From Toxonevra muliebris (taxonomy: Eukaryota > Arthropoda > Insecta > Diptera > Pallopteridae), in the NCBI GenBank assembly GCA_963691655.1, contig OY829328.1, forward strand, positions 7,158,204-7,222,203: a stretch of DNA of 64,000 nt, given 5' to 3'. A program made the position numbers and the translations under genes. Positions 34,845 to 47,286 of the stretch are shown here, one piece after another. The notes under the pieces are model-generated. The model was not told where the DNA came from. It ran no database searches and was given only the letters and a program-made list of their open reading frames with translations. Each line of letters begins with the position of its first letter. The first letter of the stretch is position 1.

Positions 34845-37800
34845 AGTTCAGGTGTTCAGAGGGGCAAAATTCTAATCTGTTTAAAAACTGTAACAAGAAA
34901 TAGGGGTCTGACAATACGAATCCGGACTCGGTTGTTCGCTTAAATTATAGTATTAAGAACTTTTCTAGTTTTCGTTAATTAATATTATTTATTTAAAATA
35001 GCTTATCTATTATTTATTTAAAAAAAAAAACTTACAACTTTTTTGAAAAACGTTAAAGCCAGTCTGTGTAACGCTCTCCACATGCAACTAATTTATAAAA
35101 TCATTAGGGAGTAAAACTTTTTGTTAAGTGTTCTCAAAATTAGACGCTGGGCGTTAATGGGCTAAGAATAGAAAGATTGAAATTAGAGCAGTGGTTTATT
35201 GAATTTCCTATCAAACTCTTAATTTTTTATATTACAAACCGGTCCCGAACAGATTAAAGTATCAGAAATTTCACAAAAATTAGCTGATTCAGAGCAATAT
35301 TTGCGCATGTCTTCTTCATAAAAATATGCAAAAGTACAAGACCAATCAAAGTCTCAATGGCAGGAGTTAGACATGTCAGCATAGTTGCGGTTATAGAGAG
35401 GCAAGCAAGCCTTTATACCATGAATTTGGTTTCTGGTTTCAATGAAATCATGAAACTCTTCTTTTCGTTTAGTCTTACATTTCATTTAGGTATTCAAATT
35501 TAGTTGCATTCTTTAAAAGAAGCCGTTGGCATTTCTTTTCCTGGAAACCTAAATACAGAATCTCATTTAAAAAGTATAAATCTTAGCTTTAGATTCAAAT
35601 GCAACTAACACGTGCCGGAAATATAAAAAGAACTACAAACACCACTTAAAAAAAAAAGAAAAATAATTCTAAGCATGTTTTAGAAAATGATTAAATGTCG
35701 AATTGTGTATACAGTAAAATATTTAAGGGTGTGTCCATTGCGCAATAAAAAACTCTTACACTATAAACTCATAGACAAACAATCTTGCCTTAATTACTAA
35801 AGCAAAGCCAAAGAAATAAAACAACATAACTAACTATTGGCATAAGTTGCTAGCATAAAGAAAAATCATCTTCTTCTTCTGTTGCCGCTAAGAAAAGGCG
35901 CCAAGATTTTTTTTTAATTCGCATAAACTAAACTCTTCTTCACTTATTCGAAAGTATACGGGAATGTACATACAAAAGTAGATAGATTCATTATAAAAAA
36001 AGCTTGAAAAAGAATCTTAAAAAAATAGATTTACAGAGCAGCGGAACAGCAGACACACTAACGCACAGCAGACATATTTTTTTTTTTTTTTATTATTACT
36101 GATATAAGTTTTTTGTGGTATGCGAGAGAAAAAAAATGCCCCCATAGGAAAAGGCCACAATAATGAAGGGACTCTTCTGCTGCTTAAACTTCACTATTCA
36201 GATTTTTTTTCTTTCTTTTTTTTTAGCTTTTTGTGCCGTTTTGAACATTAATGTCATTTTGAATTTATGTTAACTTTTGCTTTAAGGTTCAAGCAGCAAC
36301 AATAACAATAGCAACAACATACGCGCTTGTAATGCTAATTACAAGTGCGGCTTGTTGCTTATGTTCTTCTTTTGTTATTTTACTTTGTCTTTGACTTTTA
36401 TATACGAGTCTGAATTTATGAAGTCCGTTCAGTCTTGTATTTTTTTTTCTGTTGTTGTTGGTTAGAAGAAAGGTTTGAAAACACATGTTCCTCATATGCG
36501 TAAAATTTTAATTGTTTAATATTTGATACGTTCGGATTTTTGTTTTTTCTTGGTTGTCATTTTGACAGCTATCAAAAAATAGAAATCGAAATATTTGGGC
36601 AGAAAAAAAATTCTTGAAATATTTTCTGTACAATTCAAAATTTAAACTGAAGCAATGTGTAAAGTTCAATTTCATATGCCAATCTTAATTGAAAATCAGT
36701 TAAAAGAACACCCACTCAAAAATATTTTTATATGTGCGTATAGAGATTAAAGACATTTGCTCCATTTACAAAGCACAATTGTAAGCTTAGCTTTGAGATT
36801 AGTGTAGGCTTATACATAGTCGGTTTGTCAAATTATAAACTTTATCTATCATGGTCCTGAATGAAATAATGCACGCTGTCAGCAAAAAACATTGTTTACT
36901 ATAAATATTTTTAAAGCTGATATTTGAGCGACAGTTATAGTTGATAGTGTTGTTTTGACTGTTATTATGATAACATAAGTAGTGAGTTTGTTGCTGGAGT
37001 CTTTTGTTTTTGCTACTTTTTCTTGTAAGAAAATATTGCTGGCTGAAATTTAACCGCAAAAAGAAATTAAGGAATTAAATAAAAAACTGGAAACTTAACC
37101 AGAGCAAAAAAGTGAAGCATTTTTTGAAATAAGATTTCATTTAGAAATCTATTGAACCTTGCTGGAACCAATACTAGAAAACCTGAAACCATAGCTCTGC
37201 ATTCGTATATTAATTTGTTTATATAAATTAATTATTAACATCTTCATTTACCTGTAACACTTTTCAATTTGTAACCGATATTTGTGTAGCAAAACCTCGT
37301 GTATGTAATTGCTTCAACTTAAGTTATTTTATGTGCAACTACTGCACCTGTGGCATTATAACACAATTTCTACAGTTAAATATTCACACTACTATATAAA
37401 TATTCATACAGCTACATAAATAAATAAAAAATAAAAGCTAGATATTGTAAATATCATGCAATTAACAAAGTATACATCACAAAATGGTAAAAACACCAAC
37501 AAAAACGTTTAAAGCCAATAAGAAAAAATCGCATAATTTATGCATACGCATCCACATTGAACTCACCGTGCGTTTAAAATGTCTGAAACCGCGTACAGTG
37601 AAACAAGATGGACAAATAAAATTTTTAAAAATTTTCATATTTTCAAGCTGTATATAGAATGCGAAAACAGAATGAGGGATGCAAACATGAATTTCTCGTA
37701 TACATTTTTAATTAACAATCTAAATAATGGCTCAATATTTTTGTACAAGATTTGAATAAAAAGATAAACGAGAAATCGTAGCCGGTGGAAAAGTTTCGGA

Positions 37801-38538
37801 GAGCTCCTGAATTTTTTTGTTTAACCAGAGTTTTTTTCAAAACAAAGTAGAAGGTTTTGACTAACTGTGTGTATTCAAATAACTTTAAAAAAATTGCTGA
37901 GTAAATGCCTGCACTCTTATAGAGCTAGAATTTAAAAGAGAGCATTTTTCTAGAGCGATTTTTAAGAACACGACGAAATGAGAGGTAAGCTTTTAGAATC
38001 TATATTTGTTATCATTAGAAGAGCCATCAAGGTGGTAGAAAACTTTCTCCACTAGAAAGAGAAAGTAATACAAATATTTCAACTTTTCAGATCTAAAATC
38101 AGTATCCATCCAAAAACTATCAAATATCTGGTGATTCTAAATAATAGACTAACTTGGAGTGCACTTCTTGAGAACAACGCTTTTTTATTGATGCTTTCTT
38201 TACTGCGGTTTAAAAAAATTTGGTTGGCGGGTTCAGGTTCAACGGGTTTTCAAGAGAATGCTAAACGATAAACTGTGGAGCAGAAATAAAAAAATACCAA
38301 ACCACAAGTGAAAAATATTCAAAAAGTACAAGAAAATACAAGTTGTTTCATTTTAACAATAGAAAATTTATTATTACTAATTTGGTAAAGTTTGTTATGA
38401 CTCTTAAGGTTTTACACTCAAAATGAGTTCATTGAACGCGCATGAAAGAATGTGGTAAGAAAGCTTTTTCCTATGAAAGTGGTCATTCTTTATGAGCTGC
38501 AAAAATTAGTCAAAAAATATTCTTTTAGTATTATGTCC
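34845..38538. other. Noncoding stretch
   Basis: No gene is supported. Contains T-runs at 36077-36091 and CAA/GTT microsatellite tracts. The ORFs at 36289-36495 and 36799-37059 are short and lack any recognised domain. Confidence 0.4.
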
Positions 38539-39457
38539 GGTTTCACTATGTCAAATTCAATCAAATTTGCCAGCATGTTGGCAAATTTCATATAGGAAAT
38601 TCTCTCTTTCTCTCTCTTTGACAGGGAATATGACATTAGTGTGGCTCCTCAGTGTGTGAGTGAAACTGAAATCAAAAACTTAATTGAACGCACCCCCTAG
38701 AAAGATGGCAATGGTCAAACAAATGATTGCCCCGAAGTTTCACAAAAATCAGATAAGATTTGAACTGGCGCAAAGGGGTTGAAATTCATAAAATGTGTTT
38801 TCAGTATAAAATGTTATTTTTCTTTATTATACTGTACGGCAGTCGGCTGGGGAATTGATGAAACCAAGTTTTTCTGAAAGCTTGGGCTATATATAGAAAA
38901 GTAATTTCTTAATTTTTCCAGGTTGCCGATTTTAAGCGATTTTTTTTCATTTTAAAGTTATTTGACTTAATAAAAATAATAAAAAAAAAATTAATATCAC
39001 GTACATTAAATCTGATTTTGAGTTCTTCTTAGCCGAAAAAGTCGCAAAAATATGGAATTTTTCATGTTTTTTGCATCAAAGCGCACCCTAGCGGCCGTTG
39101 TTGGTAAAAATAAATTGCAGATTCAGATTCTTCGTACCCGAAAACTCCCAGAAAGACCACTTGGTGGTAAAAATATTTGCATTTAAATGAAACTACTCCG
39201 GCGAGACTAAGGCAGCAACTTCAAAATGAAAAAATCGCTTAAAACCTTACAGTATAATAAAGAAAAAGAACATTTTGTACTGAAACACACATTTTATGAA
39301 ATTCAATCCCTTTGCGCGAGTACAAATCTTATCTGAATTTTGTGAAACTTCGGGACAATCATTTTTTGACCATTGCCATCTTTCTAGGTGGTTCTAGGTT
39401 CAATTTAGTTCTCAACTTCAGTTTTAAGAGCCACTTTAATATGACATAGTGAAAACC
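38539..39457. mobile_element. Foldback / long-TIR DNA transposon, GGTTTCACTATGTCA ends
   Basis: The left end GGTTTCACTATGTCA and the right end TGACATAGTGAAAACC are near-perfect inverted repeats. The inverted similarity continues inward for about 200-300 bp (left to about 38840, right from about 39236), including TTTGCGCC/GGCGCAAA, GATAAGATTTG and TTATACTGTA blocks. The loop is about 400 bp. No clear target duplication was found, and no transposase is present. The CACTATG core resembles the ends of the other CAC-ended foldbacks in this window. Confidence 0.75.
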
Positions 39458-39683
39458 AAGAATTACTCTTTAAGAGTTTTCGAAATCAAAAAATTCGCAA
39501 GGAAAAGTAAAAAATTGGGTAAATAGAACCAGGGAAGACTCCAATGAGAAGACATAAAGAATCAAAAGCAAAGTGAGGAAAGAGTCATAAGAGAGGGTAG
39601 AAAGAATAAATTAATTGCTTCTCTTCGGTACACGGTACTTGGCACAAAATTTCGGCATATCTGGTCTCTTAAAGTATACCAAT

Positions 39684-41576
39684 CAGCGATGCCAACTTGA
39701 GGGGAATTCCCCGATTTGAGGGGAATTTGACTTAAAGCGCGGAATCGGAGAATGAGCTGTTTTTTGCAGGGAATTTGAAGTCGTTCAGCTTTTTTTTTTT
39801 GTCAAATTTTATGTAATGTAAAACGTTTCACTTATGCCTTATTTCATATTTTGGGCCTTAAAATCTTCATCTTTTCTTAAGTGGGCACTTTATTGGTTTG
39901 GAGAAATCGATTTTTAAATAAGTGTGCTATTTGAAAGTATTGTATTTCGAAAGTATTTTGTAAAAACTCGGAGTGATTTCGTAGATATAGATGATTATAG
40001 CGCCGAGTGTCAGTCAGGCCAAAACAGTCGCGCGGTGCTTCGACTTCCGTTTCGGCCGTTCAGAAAGGCTTAGCTACACACAAAGAAAAAAAACGTTTAT
40101 TGCCCGTTTGTGGAGAATATATTACTTTTTTTTTACGCTGAACAAAAACGTTTCTGAGGAACGTTGCCGTGTTTGCAGAAACCAAAACCGTTTTCTGCAA
40201 AAGATTAAAAATTTTATGATGAACGAAAATTCGTTCACGATAAAATTAAGGCAATTTCTTTTCTGGCAAATGAAAAAAACGTTTCTGCTAAACGAAAGAG
40301 AGTTGTGCTCTTCTCTTTTTATTTTCGTTTTCCTCTCATCTCGCTCTCGTCGCAGAAAGAAGCAGCAGCGGCGCTTACATTCAAACTCCAAACAACAACA
40401 AATCAACACAACATAACGGAAAGTATCATTTGTCAACGCATTATTGAAGAATTTTAATTGTGCATTGAAATTATTTCGTCACATTTCTTTTTGTCTATAA
40501 AAAAGTGCGTGGTGTTTATAAAAAACAAATAAAAGTGTGTGATTTATAATAAATGATATAAAAATTTTAATAATATAATTTTCTGTAAATTTCATACACT
40601 TTTTCTAGTTTTTAATCAGAAAATTTTATTTAAACAAAAACCACAATAAAATGCCAATGTACATATGAAAATTTGTTTTTGGTTTCGTTTTTATATTTTT
40701 CAGGGAAATATTGCATTTTTTTTGCAAACGTTTTTAGTTCATCCTAAAAGAATTGAACCGTTTATGATGAATAAATATTCGTTCATGGCAAACGAATACA
40801 GTCGTTCAGTCGTTTGTGATAAATAAATGTTCGTTCATCATGAAAACATTCCATGAACGAAGTTCGTTTGGTGAAAATTTCGTTTCTGAGAAACGAATTT
40901 TTTCTTTGCGTGTATGTCTTCATCCAGCACCTCCTGATTACTAACTCTTAATCCCTGCTGACTAATCTGTACACTTATAAATTACGGTCAGCCATCATAA
41001 TGCAGAAAAAGTTTATTTTATCTGTTAAAAACCGACAGTTAAAACTTTGAACCCTTTTTTCTCAAAACAAGGTTTTTGCCATTTTTTTTTTTTGAGACAA
41101 AAGAAAGCCCATGTCTTTTCCTTTTATAAATTTGATGTCCAAAAGTACGCCGAGGCTTGTCTATCTATTAAAATGAACGTCTAGTAAGTCGACACACCTC
41201 ATCTCGATCAAATTTTGTGTGGTAACTACTACCCAATATGACTAAACTTTGTGCAAGTTTGAGCCCAATCGATTTTATGAGTGGGTTCCCTTGAAATGAA
41301 ATCTCCCATGTGTCAAAAGAATTCCGGTTTCAGAAAGTACATTTCTATTAATCTATGAGTTCTATAAAATTTGGTTAAGTTTTGGACCGAGAAAGTTCAG
41401 GGACGCCCTAAAATAAGACTTACCGAGATAAACATTAAAGTTTTTTCAATTTTGTAAAATATTTTTATGTAAAGCTGTTATAATATGAAATTATATCAAT
41501 GCGGGGAATTCGATCAAAAATTGGGAAATTTCTCGAGAACTATCGGGGAGAAAGAAAAAATGAGTTGGCATCCCTG
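39684..41576. mobile_element. hAT-type transposon remnant, 8-bp target duplication, with a nested element
   Basis: Perfect 8-bp direct repeats ATACCAAT occur at 39676-39683 and 41577-41584. The ends are CAGCGATGCCAACT and, inverted, CAGGGATGCCAACT, a 14-bp terminal repeat with one mismatch. An 8-bp duplication plus CAGxGATGCC ends is characteristic of hAT. No intact transposase ORF is present in its 1.9 kb, and 840 bp of it is a second, TA-flanked element. The plus-strand ORF at 39991-40416 crosses the junction of the two and is not a real gene. Confidence 0.88.
40075..40914. mobile_element. TA-flanked TIR element nested in the hAT copy
   Basis: The left end TACACACAAAGAAAAAAAAC and the inverted right end TACACGCAAAGAAAAAATTC match closely. 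Both begin with TA, fitting a Tc1/mariner-like TA duplication. The words CGTTTCTG, AACGAA and CGTTCATGATGAACG-like repeats are scattered in both orientations near each end, as subterminal repeats. The interior has a C/A-rich part (40360-40420) and no transposase. It interrupts the surrounding hAT element and so inserted after it. Confidence 0.75.
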
Positions 41577-41656
41577 ATACCAATATGTATACTTAAAGAA
41601 ATTGATCAGAGCAGTGTTGTTCTCTTTCAAATTATCTTCCACTCCTTGTCACGGTA

Positions 41657-41902
41657 CGACCTCGATAATCTAGTGGGTAGTGCACTAGACTTACATCTGG
41701 GAGGTTCGGGTTCGATTCCCGTTTTCGTCTGGTGGTTAATTTTCCTAACTTTCTTATATTCACTATCAATATGAAGTGTATGAGAATTATAAGATAGTGT
41801 ACAAGTACACACCTTGGTTTATAATGGCAAAATCACTAAGACGATAAAAAATTGCCACACCGCCGTTCGGAATCGGCATTAAACTGTTGGGCCAACTAAT
41901 CC
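41657..41902 (+). mobile_element. tRNA-derived SINE with 10-bp target duplication
   Basis: The direct repeat TGTCACGGTA lies at 41647-41656 and 41903-41912. Just inside is a Pol III promoter: an A box near 41666-41676 (TAATCTAGTGG) and a perfect B box GGTTCGATTCC (41709-41719). The anticodon-arm region CTAGACTTACATCTGG has a 6-nt loop with TAC, one base short, so this is a tRNA-like head rather than a tRNA gene; a Val-UAC ancestor is possible. The body contains CGCCGTTCGGAATCGGC (about 41861-41877), a block I recall as widespread in tephritid fly genomes. There is no A-rich tail of note. Confidence 0.7.
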
Positions 41903-41912
41903 TGTCACGGTA

Positions 41913-43791
41913 TTATCATTCAGAAAACTAAATCCGCAAATATCTAAATACTAAAATAAGTACTACCCTTCTATTGAAGTTTTCAACACTTCTGTTCTAC
42001 TTCCGTTTTCTCTCCATATTTTATCTTAAAAACGACAAAAAGGCACTCAGGAAATTGTTTTTCTTCTTTTTTTTTTATATTCCTTAGCACTTTGGACCAC
42101 TGTATACATACAATGATTCCATGCAACTACACTTTTTCTTCTTCGCCTTTTCTAATTAATTAACACTTAACGCTTTAAATGTTTAACGCTCATAAGTCAA
42201 CGCAATAAAATGCATTAATGTATGAATGTATGCAGGCAAGCAGTGTAATTGACTAACATTCTTACTACCAGTTATACTATACTACCATATATATACTAAT
42301 GTATAAACGTTATGAATAATTTATTTCTTAGAAAATCACTTAAATTGTTTAAAAACTTCTTCTTCAACTACTTTGGCGTTGGCAAAAAAAAATCTTGTTT
42401 ACTTAAAGCGCGTTATTCAAAGAATAAGGAGAAGCTGAAGAGTTAGGAGGGGAAATACGTACCGATAAGAAAAAGGATAAAAAGTTTAGAAAATGTGCTG
42501 AAAAATATGTTGAGCGCGTTAAATTGCATGTACGTATGTATGCATTGTGTAGTTGTTGGATTAGCTTTTGATATTGGTAAACATGTTAATTCTAAAATTT
42601 TAGAATTGGCTGTTCTTTTATTTTTGTGCAGTAAAATTACGAGCAGGTATTTGGTGAGCATGTTATTCTTAATACGGGAAGCTGTGTGTTTCTAATTTTT
42701 TTTATGTGTTTCATTTGATTGCAATCTTGATAAGTTTTTAAATAAGTTGTTATGCTTTTCATGCATTGGTTTTTAGTGTGATCAGAATAAATTATTAGCC
42801 GACATTAGAGAATATAAACATATGCTGAACTATTCTTAGTTTGTAGCTAAGAAAAATTGCTTGTTGATTGTGTGATTTAGACAGGCAGCCAATCTACATA
42901 ATTATGTTTGTATACAAACATGACTATTTCATTATGTCAAATAGTTTATTAGTAAGCTTAAAAATCTGGTTTCGCCATGCAGTTATTTTACAATTCTAAT
43001 ATAATTAATAATACACAAATACATAATTTGAGTTAATATTGTGATGTATCTCTCAATCTGTTTAAGGTACGTTGAAGATGAGCAGACATTGAATTATGAT
43101 TTATAATTTTTTTCACCCGAAGTCGATTCGGGCTATTCTCTGTTCAGATTGGTATACTACTCTACTCTTTTAGTTTGTTAAGCATGCTATAAGAAATATT
43201 CAAGCAGTCTATACTTCAAGATCAATTTGGTTGAACATTGAAAGCTCATATCAATTACACTCAAATCAACGAATCAGACAAAGAATCGTGCATTAACGAC
43301 TCGCGGGCTCAATATAATTTTAAAACTGATTTCGAAAAATTCTTTATAGAAAATTCTTCTGATGTGAATATTATGCAGCTAATTCTGTTTTGAAATTATT
43401 ATCTAAAGTTCACTATGAGGCGGTGGCTGCAACGTGGGTTCCGCGAACACCCACCCACTAAACCACTTGTTTCTATAAATTTATCAAGAGAGGGAAGCAG
43501 TTAATTCCCAACACGCAAACCTCTCCCTCCCCCCCCCCCCACACCCTTCTTGGATCCGTTAGTGGTTACACTATGTTTGATGATTGTTTGTTTCATTTTT
43601 CATCTTTCTTCTATTTATTCTAGCTATCTTTTACATCTTTTGCGGACTTTTCATTGTCTTATTTCTCTCCTTCCACCAATCCTGTCTATCTCCTCAATGC
43701 TCTACATCTTCTACTTCCTCTCTATCACCTCCATCGTCTACATCATCTTCATCCTCACTAGTTAAGTCAAGCACTGTGATGAAGCTTTGAA
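41913..43791. other. Noncoding stretch
   Basis: No gene was recognised. A C-run lies at about 43526-43540. The overlapping plus-strand ORFs at 43550-43790 are Ser/Leu-rich translations of a CT-rich tract and lack domains. Confidence 0.4.
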
Positions 43792-43794
43792 TAA

Positions 43795-44729
43795 CACTAT
43801 GCAACAATTTGAGGGTCAATGTCTCGGGACAAACCAAACCAATCTCAAACGATAGTATTTTACCTAAGTAACAAAAGCTCGAATTCTTTTTTACTCCACT
43901 ATGTCACAATTTTTTTTTACAGCGGTTTGAAATTTTTATTTTTTTGGTCAAAAACCGTGTGAAACAATGAGCAAAATCAAATAAAAAATTTTATTGAAGG
44001 TGGTTCTTGTCTTTGGTGACCTATATTTAAATTTTTCAAGGAATATTTTCTTAGAACATTTTAACCCTCTAACTCCCACAAAAATGGGTCATTTTGGGCC
44101 CTTCTCTTAGAAACTCTTTAAAAGCTAATTTTAAGAGGAGGTGAAGGGTTAAAACATTCCACAAAAATATTCTCCAATAAATTTCACTAAGGGCCACCGA
44201 AAGCAAGTAGTCTCCAGCAGTTAAAGGTAACACATAAAAAACGAAATTAAGAGTTTAGAAATTTATTTGTAAACATATGTAAATTGTAATTCGTTTTTTA
44301 TTTGTTACCTTTAACTTCTAGAGACTACTTGTCTTAGGTGGACCTTAGTAAAATTTTCTGGAAAATATTTTTGTGGAATGTTTTAACCCTTCACTTCCTC
44401 TTAAACTTAGCTTATAAAGAGTTTTTAAGAAAAGGGCCCAAAATGACCCATTTTTGTGGGGGTTAGAGGGTTAAAATGTTCTAAGAAAATATTCCTCGAA
44501 AAATTTAAATATAGGTCGCCGAAGATAAGAACCACCTTAAATAAAATTTTTATATGATTTTTCTCATAGTTTGATTCGGTTTTTGACCAAAAAATAAAAA
44601 TTTCAAACCGCTGTAAAAAATAATTGTGACGTAGTGGAGCAAAAAGGGATTGGGGCTTTTGTTACTGAGGTCAAATACTATCGTTTGAGATTGGTTTGGT
44701 TTTGTCCCTAAAATATATTTTGCACTGTG
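43795..44729. mobile_element. Foldback DNA transposon, CAC-ended, TAA target duplication
   Basis: The arms (about 43795-44253 and 44278-44729) are reverse complements over some 450 bp with only a short loop. The ends are CACTATGCAACAATTTG and, inverted, CACAGTGCAAAATAT, each flanked by TAA (43792-43794 and 44730-44732). Each arm carries the inner module with TTAGAACATTTTAACCCTCT, then CCCACAAAAATGGGTCATTT, then GGGCCC. Nearly the whole element would fold into one hairpin. No coding capacity. Confidence 0.9.
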
Positions 44730-44732
44730 TAA

Positions 44733-45784
44733 TTTTAGATATCCTATAAATTTTTAAAAGGATTTTTCATTATGAAAAAGAAATAGCATTTTACTTTAAT
44801 TAGAAACTAATGTCAAAAAACTTAAGAAACAAACTTTAAAGGTATTTTCCCATATAAATATTAGATCGTAAATCAATGCGGAAAATTCAAAAAGGAAATC
44901 AATTACAGTTCTTCGCAACATTTCTTTTCTAACTTTAGGTTTTTTTTTCCAACATACATTATTGACTCGAGTCAGAATGTTTTCCTTTTCGTAAAAACAA
45001 ATTGTCATTACGTTCTGTAAGTCACATAATTTATACAAATTCTGCAACATTCGAAATTAAAACTGACAACATTTTCTTAAATTTCCAACATAACTCAATT
45101 TTTTTTGCACACGCGCATGCAATTCAATAACCAGCAAAATGTTACAGAATTGCATACAAGCTTGTTGCAACAAAACACATACACAAATAAGCACATAAGT
45201 CATAAATTTAACTTTCCATTTTCTTTTGTCGATAATTTATGAAATTTTCAAATGGGAAATGTTCGAATGAAGGAGCGCTGGTAAAAAAAAAAAAAATTCT
45301 TTATACTAGTAGACACACGCTCATAAGAAAAGTGAATTTCTTATGCATAAAAAACATATAAGAGTTACAAATACATACATGAAATTTATGTGTGTATAAG
45401 CTGCACAATTTACGCACAAATTCTAAAGAAGAAGAAAAAAATTCAATAAACTGTATGATGTTCAATAGAATAAAGATCTACTCGTATTTTATAATATAGA
45501 CCGTCATAATATACAAGGGCGTTTCTAGATAATTGCAAGGCTCTCAAAGCCAACACCGAGAATTGAAGGCTGCAGTAAGCAAGCAAGCAGCTTTCCTACT
45601 TACACTCTGACTATGCCACAAAAAAGCTTGTTGCCCTCCTGTTAATGTAACATCTTTGATACTTAGAGTAATGTTCACTGCTTTTATTTATGTATACATG
45701 CAAAACGAAGTCGCTTTGCAGTTTGCAAGTAAAAATGCCGCCATATTCATGAGACAGCGATGCCCGCATTAGTGGCAGCGTATG
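44733..45784. other. Noncoding stretch
   Basis: Nothing is supported beyond A/T-rich unique sequence. The minus-strand ORF at 44796-45050 has no recognisable feature. Confidence 0.4.
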
Positions 45785-46407
45785 TACAGTAACTCACAAA
45801 ACTGACCAAAAATAGCCAAAAATTGTGTTAAATTAAAAAGTAACAGCATAGCTGAGTTTCTGCTCATCCAGAAGAATAGAAGTAGAAACAAATTTTTGAA
45901 ATCTGATATTAACCTCAGGTTCCAAAAGTATCTTGAAAATACCTAAATTAAGATTTTTTTTAATTTTTTGGAGAACACTTTTTCCAATTTCCACAGCTGT
46001 ATTAGCATTTACAAATACAAACGGATAAAATCGGATAACGTTTATTGGTTCAGTAAGATGTTCAAAGTTTAGAAGTTTCGACAATAATTCATGGTCTAAA
46101 CTTTTCATCTAATTTTTGCTGAATTTCTAAAAACTTACAAGCTTTGCTTTGGAGCTGTGGAGTATGAAAAAAATTGTTGGTGAAAAATTCAATAAAACTC
46201 TAATTTTTGGTCTAAATTTCGGGAATTTCAAGACCCTTTTGGTACCTAAAGATATTATCGGATTTCAAAAATTTGTTTCCACTTTTGTTCATCTTGATGA
46301 GTAAAAACTTAACTACGCTGCTACTTTTTGATTTGACGTCATTTTTTGTGCGATTTCTCGTATCCCAAAAATATTCGCTTGTCTGATCAGTTTTGTGAGT
46401 CACTATA
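45785..46407. mobile_element. TA-flanked long-TIR element (Tc1/mariner-like MITE)
   Basis: The ends read TACAGTAACTCACAAAACTG and, inverted, TATAGTGACTCACAAAACTG. The inverted similarity extends about 190 bp inward on each side, including ATTTCAAAAATTTGTTTC, CATCTTGATGAG-like and GCTGTTAC blocks. TA at both outer borders fits TA-target insertion. The two short minus-strand ORFs (45833-46108, 46212-46403) reflect the arms and have no transposase motif. Confidence 0.75.
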
Positions 46408-47283
46408 TTTTTCTTACTATTCGATTTTACATATAGGTACTAGGTTGCTGTTGTGAAGCTTGTCAACGCACTGTTGCTATTTTTGCTGCTTCTTCACAGT
46501 GCTTGTAATTTTTATGTATGCGTATATCCTGCTACAATTTTCTTTGGTTTTTTATAGGGATTCTGTTTTGAATTTGTTTTTTTTTATTTGCATGTCATAA
46601 ACATGCAAAATTTATGACAGAAACAACTTTTAATTGAGCTTGCAATAATAAAGGCAGTGGTAGAAAAAATATTATTGAGTATAAAACTTATCAATGCATG
46701 GATAATTTCTAGAATAAAGTTAGATTTTTATCAAATAAGGAAGCTAGACATGTGTAGTTTCAAAAGAAATTTTCCTAGGTAATGGTAGCGGCAAAGTTGA
46801 GAACAAAAATATTCACCTGTTAAATTTAATACCTAGCGGTGCATTGGACTTATGTAAAGTGTCTCCAGCGTTTTTGGTTGTAACGTAATACATTCACTCC
46901 AGGTTATCCTTGTGTGTTCTATGTCCTTTAGAAAACGTGGCTTAGATAACAATTGACAAAGTATTTTAAACAGAAATTAATATTAAACTAAATTATTTTG
47001 ACCATTGGCTTTTTTTTTTGCAGACGTTCACAATTTCTCGTTTTATTTAGGAGAATTTTAAAATTAATTTACCACCTTGAGACAGTGTTTAGCACTTTGA
47101 TCTAACATCTACTGATGAAGTATGAATTGTTAGTTAATTTCAATAAGAAATATTATTTATTCTTAATTCTTTCATTTACGAAATGCACAAAGCTGTGACT
47201 TTTCTTTGCTGCGTTGCAGCAGCTGCCCCAATTTTTTAGCTTCTAAACGTTTTCTTTAGTTCCTAAAAATTTTAAAACTTTCA
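46408..47283. other. Noncoding stretch
   Basis: No gene or repeat was recognised. AT-rich unique sequence. Confidence 0.4.
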
Positions 47284-47286
47284 TTA

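Noticed and set aside
39991..40416. 141-codon plus-strand ORF
   Set aside because: It crosses the junction of a hAT remnant and a nested TIR element and has no domain; the open frame is chance.
41657..41740. Functional tRNA gene
   Set aside because: The B box is perfect, but the acceptor stem does not pair and the anticodon loop is one base short; a SINE head with flanking duplication fits better.
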